64,000 nucleotides of DNA from Brevundimonas pishanensis (GCF_022750635.1 NZ_JAJKBG010000001.1:682001-746000); one strand, 5' to 3'. Shown: positions 1 to 8,076, counted from the stretch's first letter. The notes: a model not told the origin generated them from the letters alone. Made by a program: numbers and translations.

Positions 1-1
1 T

Positions 2-46
2 AAGGTCGTCGTTCCGACCACCGGCGAAGGCTCGACCGAAGCTTAA
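2..46 (+). CDS. 3' end of an unidentified gene
   Basis: The last 14 codons of a plus-strand reading frame (ending ...TGEGSTEA, then TAA) enter from the left edge. They are followed 22 bases later by a strong intrinsic terminator, which supports a real gene end. Too little is present to assign a family. The other frames in this stretch are shorter or closed. Confidence 0.6.
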   Translation, partial: KVVVPTTGEGSTEA

Positions 47-68
47 GTTTAGCCCTGGGCTAGATATG

Positions 69-99
69 AAAAACCCCGGCGAAACCGCCGGGGTTTTTT
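69..99 (+). terminator. Rho-independent terminator
   Basis: A perfect 10-bp stem (AAACCCCGGC / GCCGGGGTTT) with a 6-nt loop is followed by a run of T. It ends the plus-strand gene entering from the left. The A-run on the 5' side means it could also work for the minus-strand gene that ends at 106. Confidence 0.9.
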
Positions 100-105
100 A
101 TTGCC

Positions 106-558
106 TCAAGAGTGGCCGACATCCGCCGTCAGGGCCGCCAGATCCGCCTCGCTGAGCGGCAACTGCTCCAGTCCGCGTCGCACGATGTCGCGCGTGGTGG
201 CCGACAACTGGGTGTCGCTAGCGGCGCGTTCAAAGCGCGCGCGGACCTGTTCTTCAGACGACTGGATCAGTTGGTAGATTGTGCCCTTCTGGCCCAACAC
301 TGCCTGTTTGAAGCCACTGAAAGCGCGCGAAGCCTTGGCCAGAATAGAGCCATTGTCCTCGGGCGAGCCACCACGGGCGCGAACCTCGCCCTTGAGGGTC
401 TCTGCAAGGGCAAGATACTGCGAAGCGCGCCTGTCGAACCATTGGCCATAGCGTGGCTCGTCAGAGTTGGTGGCGGCGTCTGCATAGCCGTCGGCGCAGT
501 CTATCAGGGCCTCGATCAGTCCATTCAGGACTTTGACGTCGTGGTCATTCGCACTCAT
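106..558 (-). CDS. PA2169-like (DUF2383) four-helix-bundle protein
   Basis: This 150-residue protein resembles the DUF2383/PA2169 ferritin-like family. It has an N-terminal helix around NGLIEALIDCADGY and a tail of amphipathic helices with little Gly or Pro. Proteins of this family are small, cytoplasmic, usually stress-associated and of unknown biochemical role. I chose the ATG at 558, which has GGAG 7 nt upstream; a GTG two codons earlier would sit on top of that site. It is a single gene in the orientation of kynA, with about 60 bases between them. No catalytic motif was recognised. The family call comes from sequence pattern only. Confidence 0.65.
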   Translation of the reverse strand: MSANDHDVKVLNGLIEALIDCADGYADAATNSDEPRYGQWFDRRASQYLALAETLKGEVRARGGSPEDNGSILAKASRAFSGFKQAVLGQKGTIYQLIQSSEEQVRARFERAASDTQLSATTRDIVRRGLEQLPLSEADLAALTADVGHS

Positions 559-621
559 GGGCACACTCCGCTAGCGTTACTCGGCTGATGAGAACTCTTG
601 GGCGGGCCTAATGGTTGCCCG

Positions 622-1467
622 TCAGAGCTGGGTACGCAAAGACCAAAGTTCCGGGAAACAGCGGCGTTTTAATGTCTCGACCAGATAGCCGACCCCGTCG
701 GTCCCGCCGGTCCCCTGACGGCGGCCGATGATGCGTTCCACCGTGACGACATGCTTGTGCCGCCAGGTCAGAAGGGCATCGTCCAGATCGACCAGCTTTT
801 CGGCCAGTTGGTACAGGGGCCACCACTTCTCGGTATTGCGATAGACCTCCAGCCACGCGGCTTCGACGCCCTCGTGCGGCTCGTAGCTTTGCGAGACGTC
901 GCGGTTCAGAACCTCTTCCGGCACAGGCACGCCTGCGAGCGATAGCTGGCGCAGGGCATCGTCATACAGACTCGGTGCCTCGATTGCGGTCACCAGAGCG
1001 GCATGGGCTTCGGACCGTTCCACATGGAAGCGCAGGAAGCGTGGGTCCTTAAGGCCCAGCATCGTCTCCAGACGGCGGAACTGGTCGCTCTGGAAACCCG
1101 ACGAGCTACCGAGATCACCACGGAAGCGCAGGTAGTCAGCCGGCGTCATGGTAGCGAGAATGTCCCAGCTCTGGGTCATGACCGACTGGATGCGGCTGAC
1201 GCGCGCCAGTGACTTATAGGCTGGCACCAGATTGCCGGCGCGGATCAGGCTCTGCGCCAGTGCCACCTCGTGCAGGATCTGCTTGAGCCACAGTTCCTTT
1301 GTCTGGTGGATGATGACGAACAGCATCTCGTCATGCTGGTCCGAGCGGGGGTTTTGCGCGTTCAGCAGCGCGTCGAGCGAGAGATAGCCTGCATAGGTGA
1401 TGCCCTGCGGCTCATGGCGCGCATTCTCGATGGAATGGCTGCGGATATTTTCAGATGACTCTGTCAT
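622..1467 (-). CDS. kynA: Tryptophan 2,3-dioxygenase
   Basis: This heme enzyme opens the indole ring of L-tryptophan to N-formylkynurenine, the first step of the kynurenine pathway. The 281-residue length is normal for bacterial enzymes. Visible family motifs are FVIIHQTKELW near residue 50 (active-site His at about 54), the FRxxLGSSSGFQS block at about 115-126 that contacts the substrate, and the proximal heme-ligand region WRHKH at about 235-239, followed by the GTGGTDG loop. No other kynurenine genes (kynB, kynU) are adjacent, so the pathway must be completed elsewhere. The gene is monocistronic between the CHAP gene terminator and the DUF2383 gene. Confidence 0.97.
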   Translation of the reverse strand: MTESSENIRSHSIENARHEPQGITYAGYLSLDALLNAQNPRSDQHDEMLFVIIHQTKELWLKQILHEVALAQSLIRAGNLVPAYKSLARVSRIQSVMTQSWDILATMTPADYLRFRGDLGSSSGFQSDQFRRLETMLGLKDPRFLRFHVERSEAHAALVTAIEAPSLYDDALRQLSLAGVPVPEEVLNRDVSQSYEPHEGVEAAWLEVYRNTEKWWPLYQLAEKLVDLDDALLTWRHKHVVTVERIIGRRQGTGGTDGVGYLVETLKRRCFPELWSLRTQL

Positions 1468-1518
1468 GGCAGATATATCGCCTGATCCGCAGCGACTGGC
1501 CAGACGATAGCGCCAATT

Positions 1519-1546
1519 GAAAAAGCCCCGACCGAAGCCGGGGCTG
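1519..1546 (-). terminator. Intrinsic terminator of the CHAP gene
   Basis: The 7-bp arms AGCCCCG / CGGGGCT read on the minus strand are followed by TTTTT. It lies about 20 bases past the stop codon of the CHAP-domain gene and upstream of kynA, so it separates the two transcripts. Confidence 0.8.
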
Positions 1547-1566
1547 ATTTCACCAAGTCTGGAGAC

Positions 1567-2091
1567 TTAGTTGGTGTTGTTGCTCTGCGAAGCGTTCTGG
1601 GCCAGCTGGCGGCCCTCGTTCAGAGCGTTGCGTGCGCCGTTATAAACGAAGCCGTAGGTCGGGTAGATGGTGGTGCCCAGAGCGTTGCTAGGGTTGTACC
1701 AGACCTTCACGCGGCTCCAGTTTCCTTCAGAAGAGACGTCGACGACCGTGACATTCTCTTCGACCTTACCGCGGCTACCGCCCCAGTTGGCGTGGGTGAC
1801 GCGGATAACGCGATCGGTCAGAACGTCGGAAACAACAGCAACGTGACCGGACTGCATGCGACCATGTGGTTGGAACACGAGAACCGAACCGGTCTCTGGT
1901 GCGTTACCTGTACGGAAGCGGTCGACAGCTTGGCGCCACCAGGTCCAGGCGTCACCGAAAATCTGAATCCCGGAGAACATCCGGGCGAAGGTGACGCATT
2001 GCCAGTAAGGATCACCTGCTTGGGCAGGGGCCGGATTAATGGCAAAAATTCCGAGTGCAGCCGCTAGCGTGGCAGCAGTGAGCCGTTTCAT
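1567..2091 (-). CDS. Secreted CHAP-domain peptidoglycan hydrolase-like protein
   Basis: A Sec-type signal peptide (MKRLTAATLAAALGIFAINPAPAQA) precedes a compact CHAP domain. The probable catalytic Cys is in WQCVTFAR, the His is in SGHVAVV, and the THANW motif follows. CHAP domains cleave amide bonds in peptidoglycan, in the periplasm here. The C-terminus is Asn/Gln-rich and probably disordered. I chose the ATG at 2091, preceded by AGGAG, because the longer frame puts about 27 charged residues before an obvious signal peptide. The 300-base upstream region holds a perfect CtrA box and another palindrome, so cell-cycle control of a wall-remodelling enzyme is plausible but inferred. Confidence 0.85.
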   Translation of the reverse strand: MKRLTAATLAAALGIFAINPAPAQAGDPYWQCVTFARMFSGIQIFGDAWTWWRQAVDRFRTGNAPETGSVLVFQPHGRMQSGHVAVVSDVLTDRVIRVTHANWGGSRGKVEENVTVVDVSSEGNWSRVKVWYNPSNALGTTIYPTYGFVYNGARNALNEGRQLAQNASQSNNTN

Positions 2092-2152
2092 CAACTGGCG
2101 TGCTCCTGTCTGTTGTTCTGTTGGTAGCGAAGTCGTAGCCGAACTTTTCGTG

Positions 2153-2175
2153 ACTTTGAAGCAATGTTTCAAAGT
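2153..2175. promoter_or_regulatory. Perfect 8-7-8 palindrome upstream of the CHAP gene
   Basis: ACTTTGAA and TTCAAAGT are perfect inverted arms separated by 7 bases. The palindrome sits 62 bases upstream of the CHAP start. There is no T-tract on either side, so a protein-binding site is more likely than a terminator. The binding protein is unknown. Confidence 0.45.
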
Positions 2176-2214
2176 GCAACGGAAAATCCAATGCCGGACA
2201 GTGGGTTTAAAAGG

Positions 2215-2229
2215 TTAATCAGCAGTTAA
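2215..2229. promoter_or_regulatory. CtrA box (TTAA-N7-TTAA)
   Basis: TTAATCAGCAGTTAA matches the consensus of the Caulobacter cell-cycle regulator CtrA exactly, and is followed by the preferred C. It sits inside a larger perfect palindrome, AAGGTTAA / TTAACCTT (2211-2233). It lies between divergent genes, 124 bases from the CHAP gene and 163 bases from the YidB-like gene, and could serve either one. Confidence 0.6.
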
Positions 2230-2391
2230 CCTTGGCTGTATTGCATCATGCTGCAACCGCGTAAGGGCGGGGGTTTGCGCCGGTGCGGAAATGCGCGAAA
2301 CCCGTCACAGAGGTTTGCATTTATGCGGATAGAAAAATCCACAGCTAATGCCAGCTTAGCCGGTCAAACGGCACAGAATGTGGAGGTTGCC

Positions 2392-2838
2392 ATGAGCTTT
2401 CTGGATGAACTGATGGGTAAGGGCGGCCTTCCGGGCGGTGCAGATGCCATCGGCGGTGTGCAGGAATTGATCCAGTCTCAGGGCGGCGTTCAGGGCCTGA
2501 CCCAAAAGTTTAGCGCGGGCGGCTTGGGTGATATTGCCAAGTCTTGGCTAGGCGGCGGGAACAACCTTCCGATCTCGGCCAGCCAGCTTGAAGGCATTCT
2601 GGGTTCGGGACCGATCGGGCAGTTTGCGCAGAAACTTGGCGTCTCGCCCGCTCAGGCTGCCAGTGTGCTGGTCATGGCTCTGCCGATCATCATCGACAAG
2701 CTGACGCCGGACGGTGATGCCGCCAACCCAAAACAGGGTGTGGACATGGGCGACATCCTCGGGGGTCTGCTGGGCGGTGCCGGTGGTGGCGCAGGCGGTG
2801 GCCTCGGCAGCATCCTTGGCGGACTGCTGAAGAAGTAA
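2392..2838 (+). CDS. YidB-like (DUF937) protein
   Basis: This 148-residue protein matches the YidB/DUF937 pattern: MSFLDELMG at the start, an ISASQLEGILGS segment, then a helical GVSPAQAASVLVMALP core. A Gly-rich tail (repeats of GGLLGGAGGG) follows. The family has no established function and has no signal peptide. I chose the ATG at 2392 because GGAGG lies 5 nt upstream; an in-frame start 48 codons earlier has neither support nor family similarity. Its stop codon directly abuts the stop of convergent truA, with no terminator between them. Confidence 0.8.
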   Translation: MSFLDELMGKGGLPGGADAIGGVQELIQSQGGVQGLTQKFSAGGLGDIAKSWLGGGNNLPISASQLEGILGSGPIGQFAQKLGVSPAQAASVLVMALPIIIDKLTPDGDAANPKQGVDMGDILGGLLGGAGGGAGGGLGSILGGLLKK

Positions 2839-3588
2839 TTATGCCTCGGTGTCGTATGTGACGCCGGTCAGATAGAGGCCGTCCGACGGTGCCACTGCTC
2901 CACATCGCGTGCGGTCAGCGGCATCGAGGGCGGCCTTGAACTGTTCTGGCGTCCAGCGGCCTAGGCCCACCTCGGCCAGCGAGCCCGTCATGGATCGCAC
3001 CTGACGGTGCAGGAAGCTGCGGGCCTCGAACACCAGATGAACCTCGTTGCCGACGCGGGTCACGCGGGCGATGTCCATGGTCTTGATCGGGCTTTGCGCC
3101 TGACATTGGGCATCGCGGAAGGTGGTGAAGTCGTGCTGGCCCAACAGGTATTGGGCGGCCTCGTTCATCGCCTCGGCATCCAGCGGCTTTTTGACGTGCC
3201 AGACGTGGCCCTGCTCGATGGCAGGGCGGCCGGGACGGTTGAGGATGCGATAGAGGTATTTGCGACCATTGGCGGTGAACCGCGCATGCCATTCGTCGCT
3301 GACGGGCACGCAGTCCAGCACCGACACCCGTTCGTCCAGCATGTGGGCGTTCATGGCGTTCATGACGGTGCGGGCCGGCCAGTCCTTGTACAGATCGACA
3401 TGGCAGGTCTGGCCCGTGGCATGCACGCCCGTGTCGGTACGGCCAGCCGCAGCGATACGCACATCCTGACCGCTGAAGGCCTTAATAGCAGCCTCCAGCG
3501 CGCCCTGAACCGTTGGTTGGTCCTTCTGCGCCTGAAAGCCGTTATAGGCCGCGCCGTCGTATTCGACCGTAAAGCGGTAGCGGGGCAT
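2839..3588 (-). CDS. truA: tRNA pseudouridine(38-40) synthase TruA
   Basis: This enzyme isomerises uridines 38-40 in the tRNA anticodon stem-loop to pseudouridine. The 249-residue protein carries the catalytic Asp52 in GRTDTGVHA, the N-terminal RFTVEYDGAAYNGFQ strand, and the FLHRQVRSMTG motif near residue 190. It is the last gene of the minus-strand def - small ORF - fmt - truA operon and starts 2 bases after the fmt stop, so it is probably translationally coupled. All genes in the operon act on tRNA or on nascent-protein N-termini. Confidence 0.97.
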   Translation of the reverse strand: MPRYRFTVEYDGAAYNGFQAQKDQPTVQGALEAAIKAFSGQDVRIAAAGRTDTGVHATGQTCHVDLYKDWPARTVMNAMNAHMLDERVSVLDCVPVSDEWHARFTANGRKYLYRILNRPGRPAIEQGHVWHVKKPLDAEAMNEAAQYLLGQHDFTTFRDAQCQAQSPIKTMDIARVTRVGNEVHLVFEARSFLHRQVRSMTGSLAEVGLGRWTPEQFKAALDAADRTRCGAVAPSDGLYLTGVTYDTEA

Positions 3589-3590
3589 TT

Positions 3591-4514
3591 TTAAGCGAAG
3601 ACCGTGCCGGTGGCGATCTTGAAGCCGTTGAGCAGTTCGACCCCTGATTGCTGGGCCTTGCCCGCACGCTGGGCACGGATCAGGCGAACGGCACCCTCAC
3701 CGCAAGCGATAGTCAGGTCTTGATCCTGCAGTTCGCCAGCCTTGCCTGCACCGTCGACCACTTCCGACAGAAGCGCCTTGATACGAACAGGCTCGCCCTC
3801 ATGCTCGACCTCGAACCATGCACCGGGGAACGGCGACAGGCCGCGGATGTGGCAATCGACTTCCGACGCAGGGCGGCTCCAGTCAATGCGGGCCTCTGCG
3901 GGGGTGATCTTCTTGGCGTAGGTGACTTCGCCGACTTGTTCGACTTCCTGTGCGCCACCGCGCTCGATAGCCGCCAGCGCACGCGACCACAGGGCCGCAC
4001 CCGTGTGGCTCATACGCTCGGACAGCGAAGCTGCGGTGTCGGTCGGATAGATGTCGAGGACTTCCGACAGGATGATCGCACCCTCGTCCAGACCTTCGCT
4101 CATACGCATGACCTGCACGGCGGTCTGTTTGTCGCCTGCCATGATCGCGCGTTGGATCGGTGCGGCACCGCGCCAACGCGGCAGCATCGAGCCGTGTAGG
4201 TTGAAGCAGCCCAGTTCAGGCGCTTCCAGCACTTCGGTTTTCAGGATCTGGCCATAGGCCACGACGATGGCGGCATCCAGATCCAGCGACTGGAACTGGG
4301 CAATAGCCTCGTCTGATTTCATGGATTCCGGCGTGAAGACCGGCAAGCCCATCGACTCTGCAAAAGCATGGACGGGCGAAGGGGTCAGCTTTTGGCCGCG
4401 GCCCTTGGGGCGTGGCGGCTGGGAATAGACCGCGACGATCTCGTGACCGGCGGCAATCAGCTCGGCCAGCGACGGCACGGCAAATTCGGGGGTTCCCATA
4501 AAGGCGAGGCGCAT
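3591..4514 (-). CDS. fmt: Methionyl-tRNA formyltransferase
   Basis: This enzyme transfers a formyl group from 10-formyl-tetrahydrofolate to the initiator Met-tRNA. The 307-residue protein begins [14 protein letters not shown] and carries the catalytic block [18 protein letters not shown] (Asn105, His107), followed by the C-terminal tRNA-binding domain. It is separated from def by a 70-codon small ORF and is followed 2 bases later by truA. Def removes the formyl group that Fmt adds, the usual reason for this pairing. Confidence 0.97.
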   Translation of the reverse strand: MRLAFMGTPEFAVPSLAELIAAGHEIVAVYSQPPRPKGRGQKLTPSPVHAFAESMGLPVFTPESMKSDEAIAQFQSLDLDAAIVVAYGQILKTEVLEAPELGCFNLHGSMLPRWRGAAPIQRAIMAGDKQTAVQVMRMSEGLDEGAIILSEVLDIYPTDTAASLSERMSHTGAALWSRALAAIERGGAQEVEQVGEVTYAKKITPAEARIDWSRPASEVDCHIRGLSPFPGAWFEVEHEGEPVRIKALLSEVVDGAGKAGELQDQDLTIACGEGAVRLIRAQRAGKAQQSGVELLNGFKIATGTVFA

Positions 4515-4590
4515 AGTGACTCCTTGGCCCGCGAAAGCTCAGGTCAGGGTGTCAACGCGGGCGGACCCCGCCTTTATAGGATGCGTGAAC

Positions 4591-4803
4591 TTACTGCCAG
4601 CGGGTGTGGGTGGAACCGTCCAGATCCCATGCACCGCCAGCGTCCAGAGCGTCGTCGAAATCGAGCAGACGATCCAGCAGCAGGCCGGCAATGACGCCGA
4701 TGGCGGCGACGCCCACGATGGTCGCAGCCGAAGCCACGCCAACCTTGGCGGCGCGGGTCATCGGGCGACGGGACTGGACTTCACGGCGTTGGCGACGGGA
4801 CAT
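4591..4803 (-). CDS. Small single-pass membrane protein between def and fmt
   Basis: This 70-residue protein has a basic N-terminus ([14 protein letters not shown]), one predicted membrane helix at about residues 22-46 (VGVASAATIVGVAAIGVIAGLLL) and an acidic tail ending in STHTRWQ. The start overlaps the def stop by one base (TAATG), a clear translational-coupling arrangement. The basic start and the hydrophobic helix suggest the N-terminus is in the cytoplasm. No family was recognised. Its position inside a formylation/deformylation operon suggests a link to co-translational events at the membrane, but that is inference. Confidence 0.75.
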   Translation of the reverse strand: MSRRQRREVQSRRPMTRAAKVGVASAATIVGVAAIGVIAGLLLDRLLDFDDALDAGGAWDLDGSTHTRWQ

Positions 4804-5363
4804 TAGGCAGCCATCCTCTGGTGTTTCTTGACCTTGGTCACAGCACGGTCGCGGCGCAGGCGCGACAGGTGATCGATGAACAGAACGCCATTCAGGTGGT
4901 CCAGTTCATGTTGGAAGCAAACCGCATAAAGGCCGTCGATCTCTTCCTCGATCTTTTCGCCCTGATAATTCAGGTACGACACGCGAACGCGGGCCGGACG
5001 CTCGACCGCGTCATAATAGGACGGGATCGACAGGCAGCCTTCTTCGTAAGGCAGGGTTTCCTCGGACGCCCACAGGATTTCCGGATTCACGAAATAGCGC
5101 GGATTGCGCGAAGCCTTTTCGGCCTCTTCGCCTTCCAGACCTTCAGGGACTTCCTTGTCGCCGAGGTCCATGACCACCACGCGTTCCAGCACGCCGATTT
5201 GCGGCGCGGCCAGGCCGATGCCGGGGGCGTCGTACATGGTTTCCAGCATGTCATCCATCAGCGCACGGGTTTCGTCCGTAACGCTGGCGACCGGTTCGGC
5301 AACGGTCTTGAGGATGGCCAGATCGGCCGGAATGTCGATGGTCAGAATGCGTCGGATAGCCAT
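4803..5363 (-). CDS. def: Peptide deformylase
   Basis: This metalloenzyme removes the N-formyl group from nascent proteins. All three family motifs are present: [18 protein letters not shown] (metal-ligand Cys) and QHELDHLNG (two His ligands and the catalytic Glu). I chose the ATG at 5363 ([10 protein letters not shown]), giving 186 residues. The longer frame adds 22 residues not found in the family. No convincing Shine-Dalgarno precedes this ATG. It is the first gene of the operon with the small membrane protein, fmt and truA. Confidence 0.95.
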   Translation of the reverse strand: MAIRRILTIDIPADLAILKTVAEPVASVTDETRALMDDMLETMYDAPGIGLAAPQIGVLERVVVMDLGDKEVPEGLEGEEAEKASRNPRYFVNPEILWASEETLPYEEGCLSIPSYYDAVERPARVRVSYLNYQGEKIEEEIDGLYAVCFQHELDHLNGVLFIDHLSRLRRDRAVTKVKKHQRMAA

Positions 5364-5452
5364 GATCGGGAGGTAGGGTCTGCTGGTGACAAGGTCAAGG
5401 AAAGCGCGACCTTGGCACCATAGTATCACATTTGGGACAAAGGTGCTGCCGA

Positions 5453-5872
5453 TCAGCCCAGCGGCGAGACGTCCGGGATGGGGCGTGGCTTGCGGTCTTC
5501 GTCGATGGCGACGTAGGTGAAGATGCCCTCGGTCACGCGGACGCTCTCGTTTTCGGCCTGACCGCGAGCACGCTTCCAGGCCTCGACGTGGACGCGGATC
5601 GAGGTCCGGCCCGTATGGATGATGCGGGCGTAGATGGTCACCTCGTCACCGATGGTCACCGGCTGGTGGAAGACCATGCCATCCAGCGCCACGGTGGCGC
5701 AGCGGCCACCGGCCCGCTCGAACGCAGGCGTGGCACCGTGCAAGTCCATCTGCGCCAGAAGCCAGCCGCCGAAGATATCACCGTCAGGGTTGGTGTCGGC
5801 CGGCATGGCAATAATGCGGCCGTACGGCTTGGTGGTCGGCAGCGAAGGGGGGTTGTTGGCGTCGGTCGTCAT
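5453..5872 (-). CDS. Acyl-CoA thioesterase, YciA-like hotdog fold
   Basis: A 139-residue hotdog-fold protein. The segment [21 protein letters not shown] matches the YciA/acyl-CoA hydrolase family, whose catalytic Asp and Asn lie in this loop, and [15 protein letters not shown] is the second conserved strand. Members hydrolyse acyl-CoA to free acid and CoA in the cytoplasm. I chose the ATG at 5872; the longer frame adds a Pro-rich stretch with no family match. The gene lies upstream of def on the same strand, about 90 bases away, and is probably separately transcribed. The acyl-chain preference cannot be read from the sequence. Confidence 0.88.
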   Translation of the reverse strand: MTTDANNPPSLPTTKPYGRIIAMPADTNPDGDIFGGWLLAQMDLHGATPAFERAGGRCATVALDGMVFHQPVTIGDEVTIYARIIHTGRTSIRVHVEAWKRARGQAENESVRVTEGIFTYVAIDEDRKPRPIPDVSPLG

Positions 5873-6018
5873 GAGAAATCCGTCAGGGCCCGGAGACGAA
5901 ACTGGGGGCGGGCCTTTGTTGCATCGCAAAATGAACTCGCTTCATGCAAACGGCAAATCACCTTGGGTATCGGGATGAAACGCTTGTGCAGTCCTGATGC
6001 GGGTGCTTCACAAGTCCA

Positions 6019-6342
6019 ATGAAGATGGCTCTCGTCTATCCGTTGGCGGCTGTGGCCGAGATCGCAGGCTGCTTTGCCTTCTGGGCTTGGCTCAAACTGG
6101 ATCGCTCACCTCTGTGGTTGGTGCCCGGGGTAGCCAGTCTGATCGCTTTCGCGTGGCTTTTGACGCTCGTGCCGTCGGAGGCGGCAGGGCGGGCGTTTGC
6201 GGCCTATGGCGGGGTCTATATCTGCGCGTCTCTGGTGTGGATGCGGGTGGTGGAAAAGACCACGCCTGATCGCTGGGACCTGCTGGGCGGTGCAGTGTGC
6301 CTGATCGGGGCCGCCATTATCCTGTTTGGCCCTAGAGGGTAG
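6019..6342 (+). CDS. ynfA: YnfA/UPF0060 family small membrane protein
   Basis: This 107-residue protein has four predicted membrane helices. It shows the UPF0060 signatures [30 protein letters not shown] and [23 protein letters not shown]. The family is related in size and topology to small multidrug resistance transporters, and YnfA of enterobacteria has been linked to drug efflux. Two ATG codons (6019 and 6025) are possible and neither has a strong ribosome-binding site. The 3' end overlaps convergent cobB by 11 bases. Confidence 0.93.
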   Translation: MKMALVYPLAAVAEIAGCFAFWAWLKLDRSPLWLVPGVASLIAFAWLLTLVPSEAAGRAFAAYGGVYICASLVWMRVVEKTTPDRWDLLGGAVCLIGAAIILFGPRG

Positions 6343-7033
6343 CGAGGAAGGGCGGCAGGACCTCCGTCGCGTGACCATACAGGTGCTCCGAAAAAAGGTT
6401 CTGTCCGACCGTCGGCTCCAGATTGATCTCGACCGTCCGTGCGCCCGCCATGCTGGCCAGCTGCACAAAACCGGCGGCGGGATAGACGTTGCCCGACGTG
6501 CCGATGGACAGGAACAGGTCGCACTCCGACAGCGCTTTTTCGATCTGCGCCATTTCGAGCGGTATCTCTCCAAACCAGACAATGTGCGGGCGCAGATAGC
6601 CGGACGGATCAAACGGCGACGGGTGGTAGGGTTGCAGGTCGCTGTGCCAGTCCATGACCTTGCCGGTGCGGGTACAGCGAACCTTGAGCAGTTCACCGTG
6701 CATGTGGATCAGGGAAAAGCCGGCTGCGGGCATGATCTGCTGATGGGCGCGGTCATGCAGGTCATCGACATTCTGGGTCACGAGGGTGAAGTCGCCCTGC
6801 CAGCGCGCCGCCAGTTCGGCCAATGCCAGATGGGCGGCGTTCGGCTCGACTTCTGACAGGAAGGCGCGGCGCAGATTGTAGAACTCTTGCACCAGCGCGG
6901 GGTTGGCGGCGAAGCCTTCGGGCGTGGCCACTTCCTCGACGCGGTGTCCCTCCCACAGGCCGTCACTGGCGCGGAAGGTCGGCACGCCGCTCTCGGCAGA
7001 TATTCCGGCTCCGGTCAGGACGACGATGTTCAT
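6332..7033 (-). CDS. cobB: Sirtuin NAD-dependent deacylase, CobB-like
   Basis: This 233-residue protein removes acyl groups from lysine side chains using NAD. Seen here: the NAD-binding [14 protein letters not shown] block at the N-terminus, TQNVDDLH, the catalytic His in [11 protein letters not shown], and [12 protein letters not shown]. An FYNLRR segment supplies the Tyr-x-x-Arg pair that in class III sirtuins favours succinyl and malonyl groups. The protein has only two cysteines, so the usual four-Cys zinc ribbon is missing; the loop between CTRTGK and YLRPH is Pro-rich instead. It sits 3 bases downstream of the LysR gene on the same strand. Confidence 0.93.
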   Translation of the reverse strand: MNIVVLTGAGISAESGVPTFRASDGLWEGHRVEEVATPEGFAANPALVQEFYNLRRAFLSEVEPNAAHLALAELAARWQGDFTLVTQNVDDLHDRAHQQIMPAAGFSLIHMHGELLKVRCTRTGKVMDWHSDLQPYHPSPFDPSGYLRPHIVWFGEIPLEMAQIEKALSECDLFLSIGTSGNVYPAAGFVQLASMAGARTVEINLEPTVGQNLFSEHLYGHATEVLPPFLATL

Positions 7034-7036
7034 GTC

Positions 7037-7918
7037 TTAGGTCCCCTGTTGGCTCAGATGGTCGTGCAGCCAGTCGATCATAGCCCGCACCTTGGGTGGA
7101 ACGTGACGCGGGTGTGGATGCACGGCCCAGACACCTTCGTCCGGAGGACGCTGTTCGTCCAGAAGGGAAACGAGCTGGCCGCTGGCCAACGCCTCGCGCA
7201 CATAGAAGTCGGGCAGTTGGCAAAGGCCCAGACCCTGTACTGCGGCGTCCAGCACCGCCGTGCCAGAGTTGCAGCGCCAGCGGCTGAGCGGGGTCAGGGT
7301 CACTTCGCGCCCGCCCTCGGTAAAACGCCATTGCTGGGACGAGCCGCTGAGGGTGTCGTGGCTGGCAATCTCGGACAGGTCACGCGGTGCCCCGCGACGG
7401 CTGAGGTAATCGGGGCTGGCGCACATGATCAGCGAGCGCGAGGTCAGTCGCCGTGCCATCAGGCGCGAGTCTGTCAGGTGGCCGAAACGGATGGCGAGAT
7501 CATAGCCTTCGCCGACCATATCCCGCAGGCGGTTGTCCAGATCGAGGTCGATGCGAAGCTCGGGATATTGCCGCGCAAAGGCATTGACGGCGGGGGCAAT
7601 GAACCGCTCGCCATAGGAAACTGAACACGTCATCCGTAGCAGGCCGCGCGGGGCATGGTCATCCGGCTGGATGGCGGCCAAAGCCTCGTCGCGCTCGTCG
7701 ATCAAGCGGCGGCAACGGGCCAAAAACTCGCGCCCGGCATCGGTCAGCTCTACACGGCGGGTGGTGCGGTGCAGCAATCGGGTCTGCAACCGGTCCTCCA
7801 GCCGTGCAATCTCGCGACTGACCGCAGAGGTCGACAGCCCGAGCCGTCTGGCCGCGTCCGAAAAGCTGGCCTGCTCGGCCACAGCCGTAAACTCGTCGAT
7901 GCCGTCCCACCTGCTCAT
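7037..7918 (-). CDS. LysR-family transcriptional regulator
   Basis: This 293-residue protein has an N-terminal winged helix-turn-helix (FSDAARRLGLSTSAVSREIARLEDRLQTRLLHR) and a C-terminal LysR substrate domain. It is divergent from the formaldehyde dehydrogenase gene, with 180 bases between them, and immediately precedes cobB. An imperfect palindrome in the shared promoter is a plausible operator, so control of the frmA cluster is a reasonable inference. The co-inducer is not predictable. Confidence 0.93.
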   Translation of the reverse strand: MSRWDGIDEFTAVAEQASFSDAARRLGLSTSAVSREIARLEDRLQTRLLHRTTRRVELTDAGREFLARCRRLIDERDEALAAIQPDDHAPRGLLRMTCSVSYGERFIAPAVNAFARQYPELRIDLDLDNRLRDMVGEGYDLAIRFGHLTDSRLMARRLTSRSLIMCASPDYLSRRGAPRDLSEIASHDTLSGSSQQWRFTEGGREVTLTPLSRWRCNSGTAVLDAAVQGLGLCQLPDFYVREALASGQLVSLLDEQRPPDEGVWAVHPHPRHVPPKVRAMIDWLHDHLSQQGT

Positions 7919-7935
7919 GGGGATGTTGCAGCAGG

Positions 7936-7957
7936 ATTGTTGCTAATACGCAATAAT
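7936..7957. promoter_or_regulatory. Candidate LysR operator
   Basis: ATTGTTGC and GCAATAAT form an inverted repeat with a 6-base spacer and one wobble mismatch. It contains TTGC-N6-GCAA, which resembles the T-N11-A style of LysR boxes. It sits 18 bases upstream of the LysR start in the intergenic region shared with frmA. Confidence 0.4.
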
Positions 7958-8037
7958 GTTTTGCGGTTGTTACCGGTAGGCGCGAACCCAAACGCAGCGT
8001 AAAAAGGTCCACAACGATAGACCATCTTGGGACTTTT

Positions 8038-8076
8038 GCCCTCAAGTCGCGAGGCCCCGCGGGCCGAGCATAGGGC
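8038..8076 (-). repeat. REP-like structured palindrome, copy A
   Basis: Read on the minus strand it is GCCCTA-TGCTCG-GCCC...GGGCC-TCGC-GACTTGAGGGC. It has a 5-bp outer arm (GCCCT/AGGGC), an apical GGCCC/GGGCC stem, and the conserved CTA and CTTGAG internal-loop motifs shared with the four other copies. It ends 23 bases before the frmA ATG, so it lies in the frmA leader or promoter. Confidence 0.75.
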
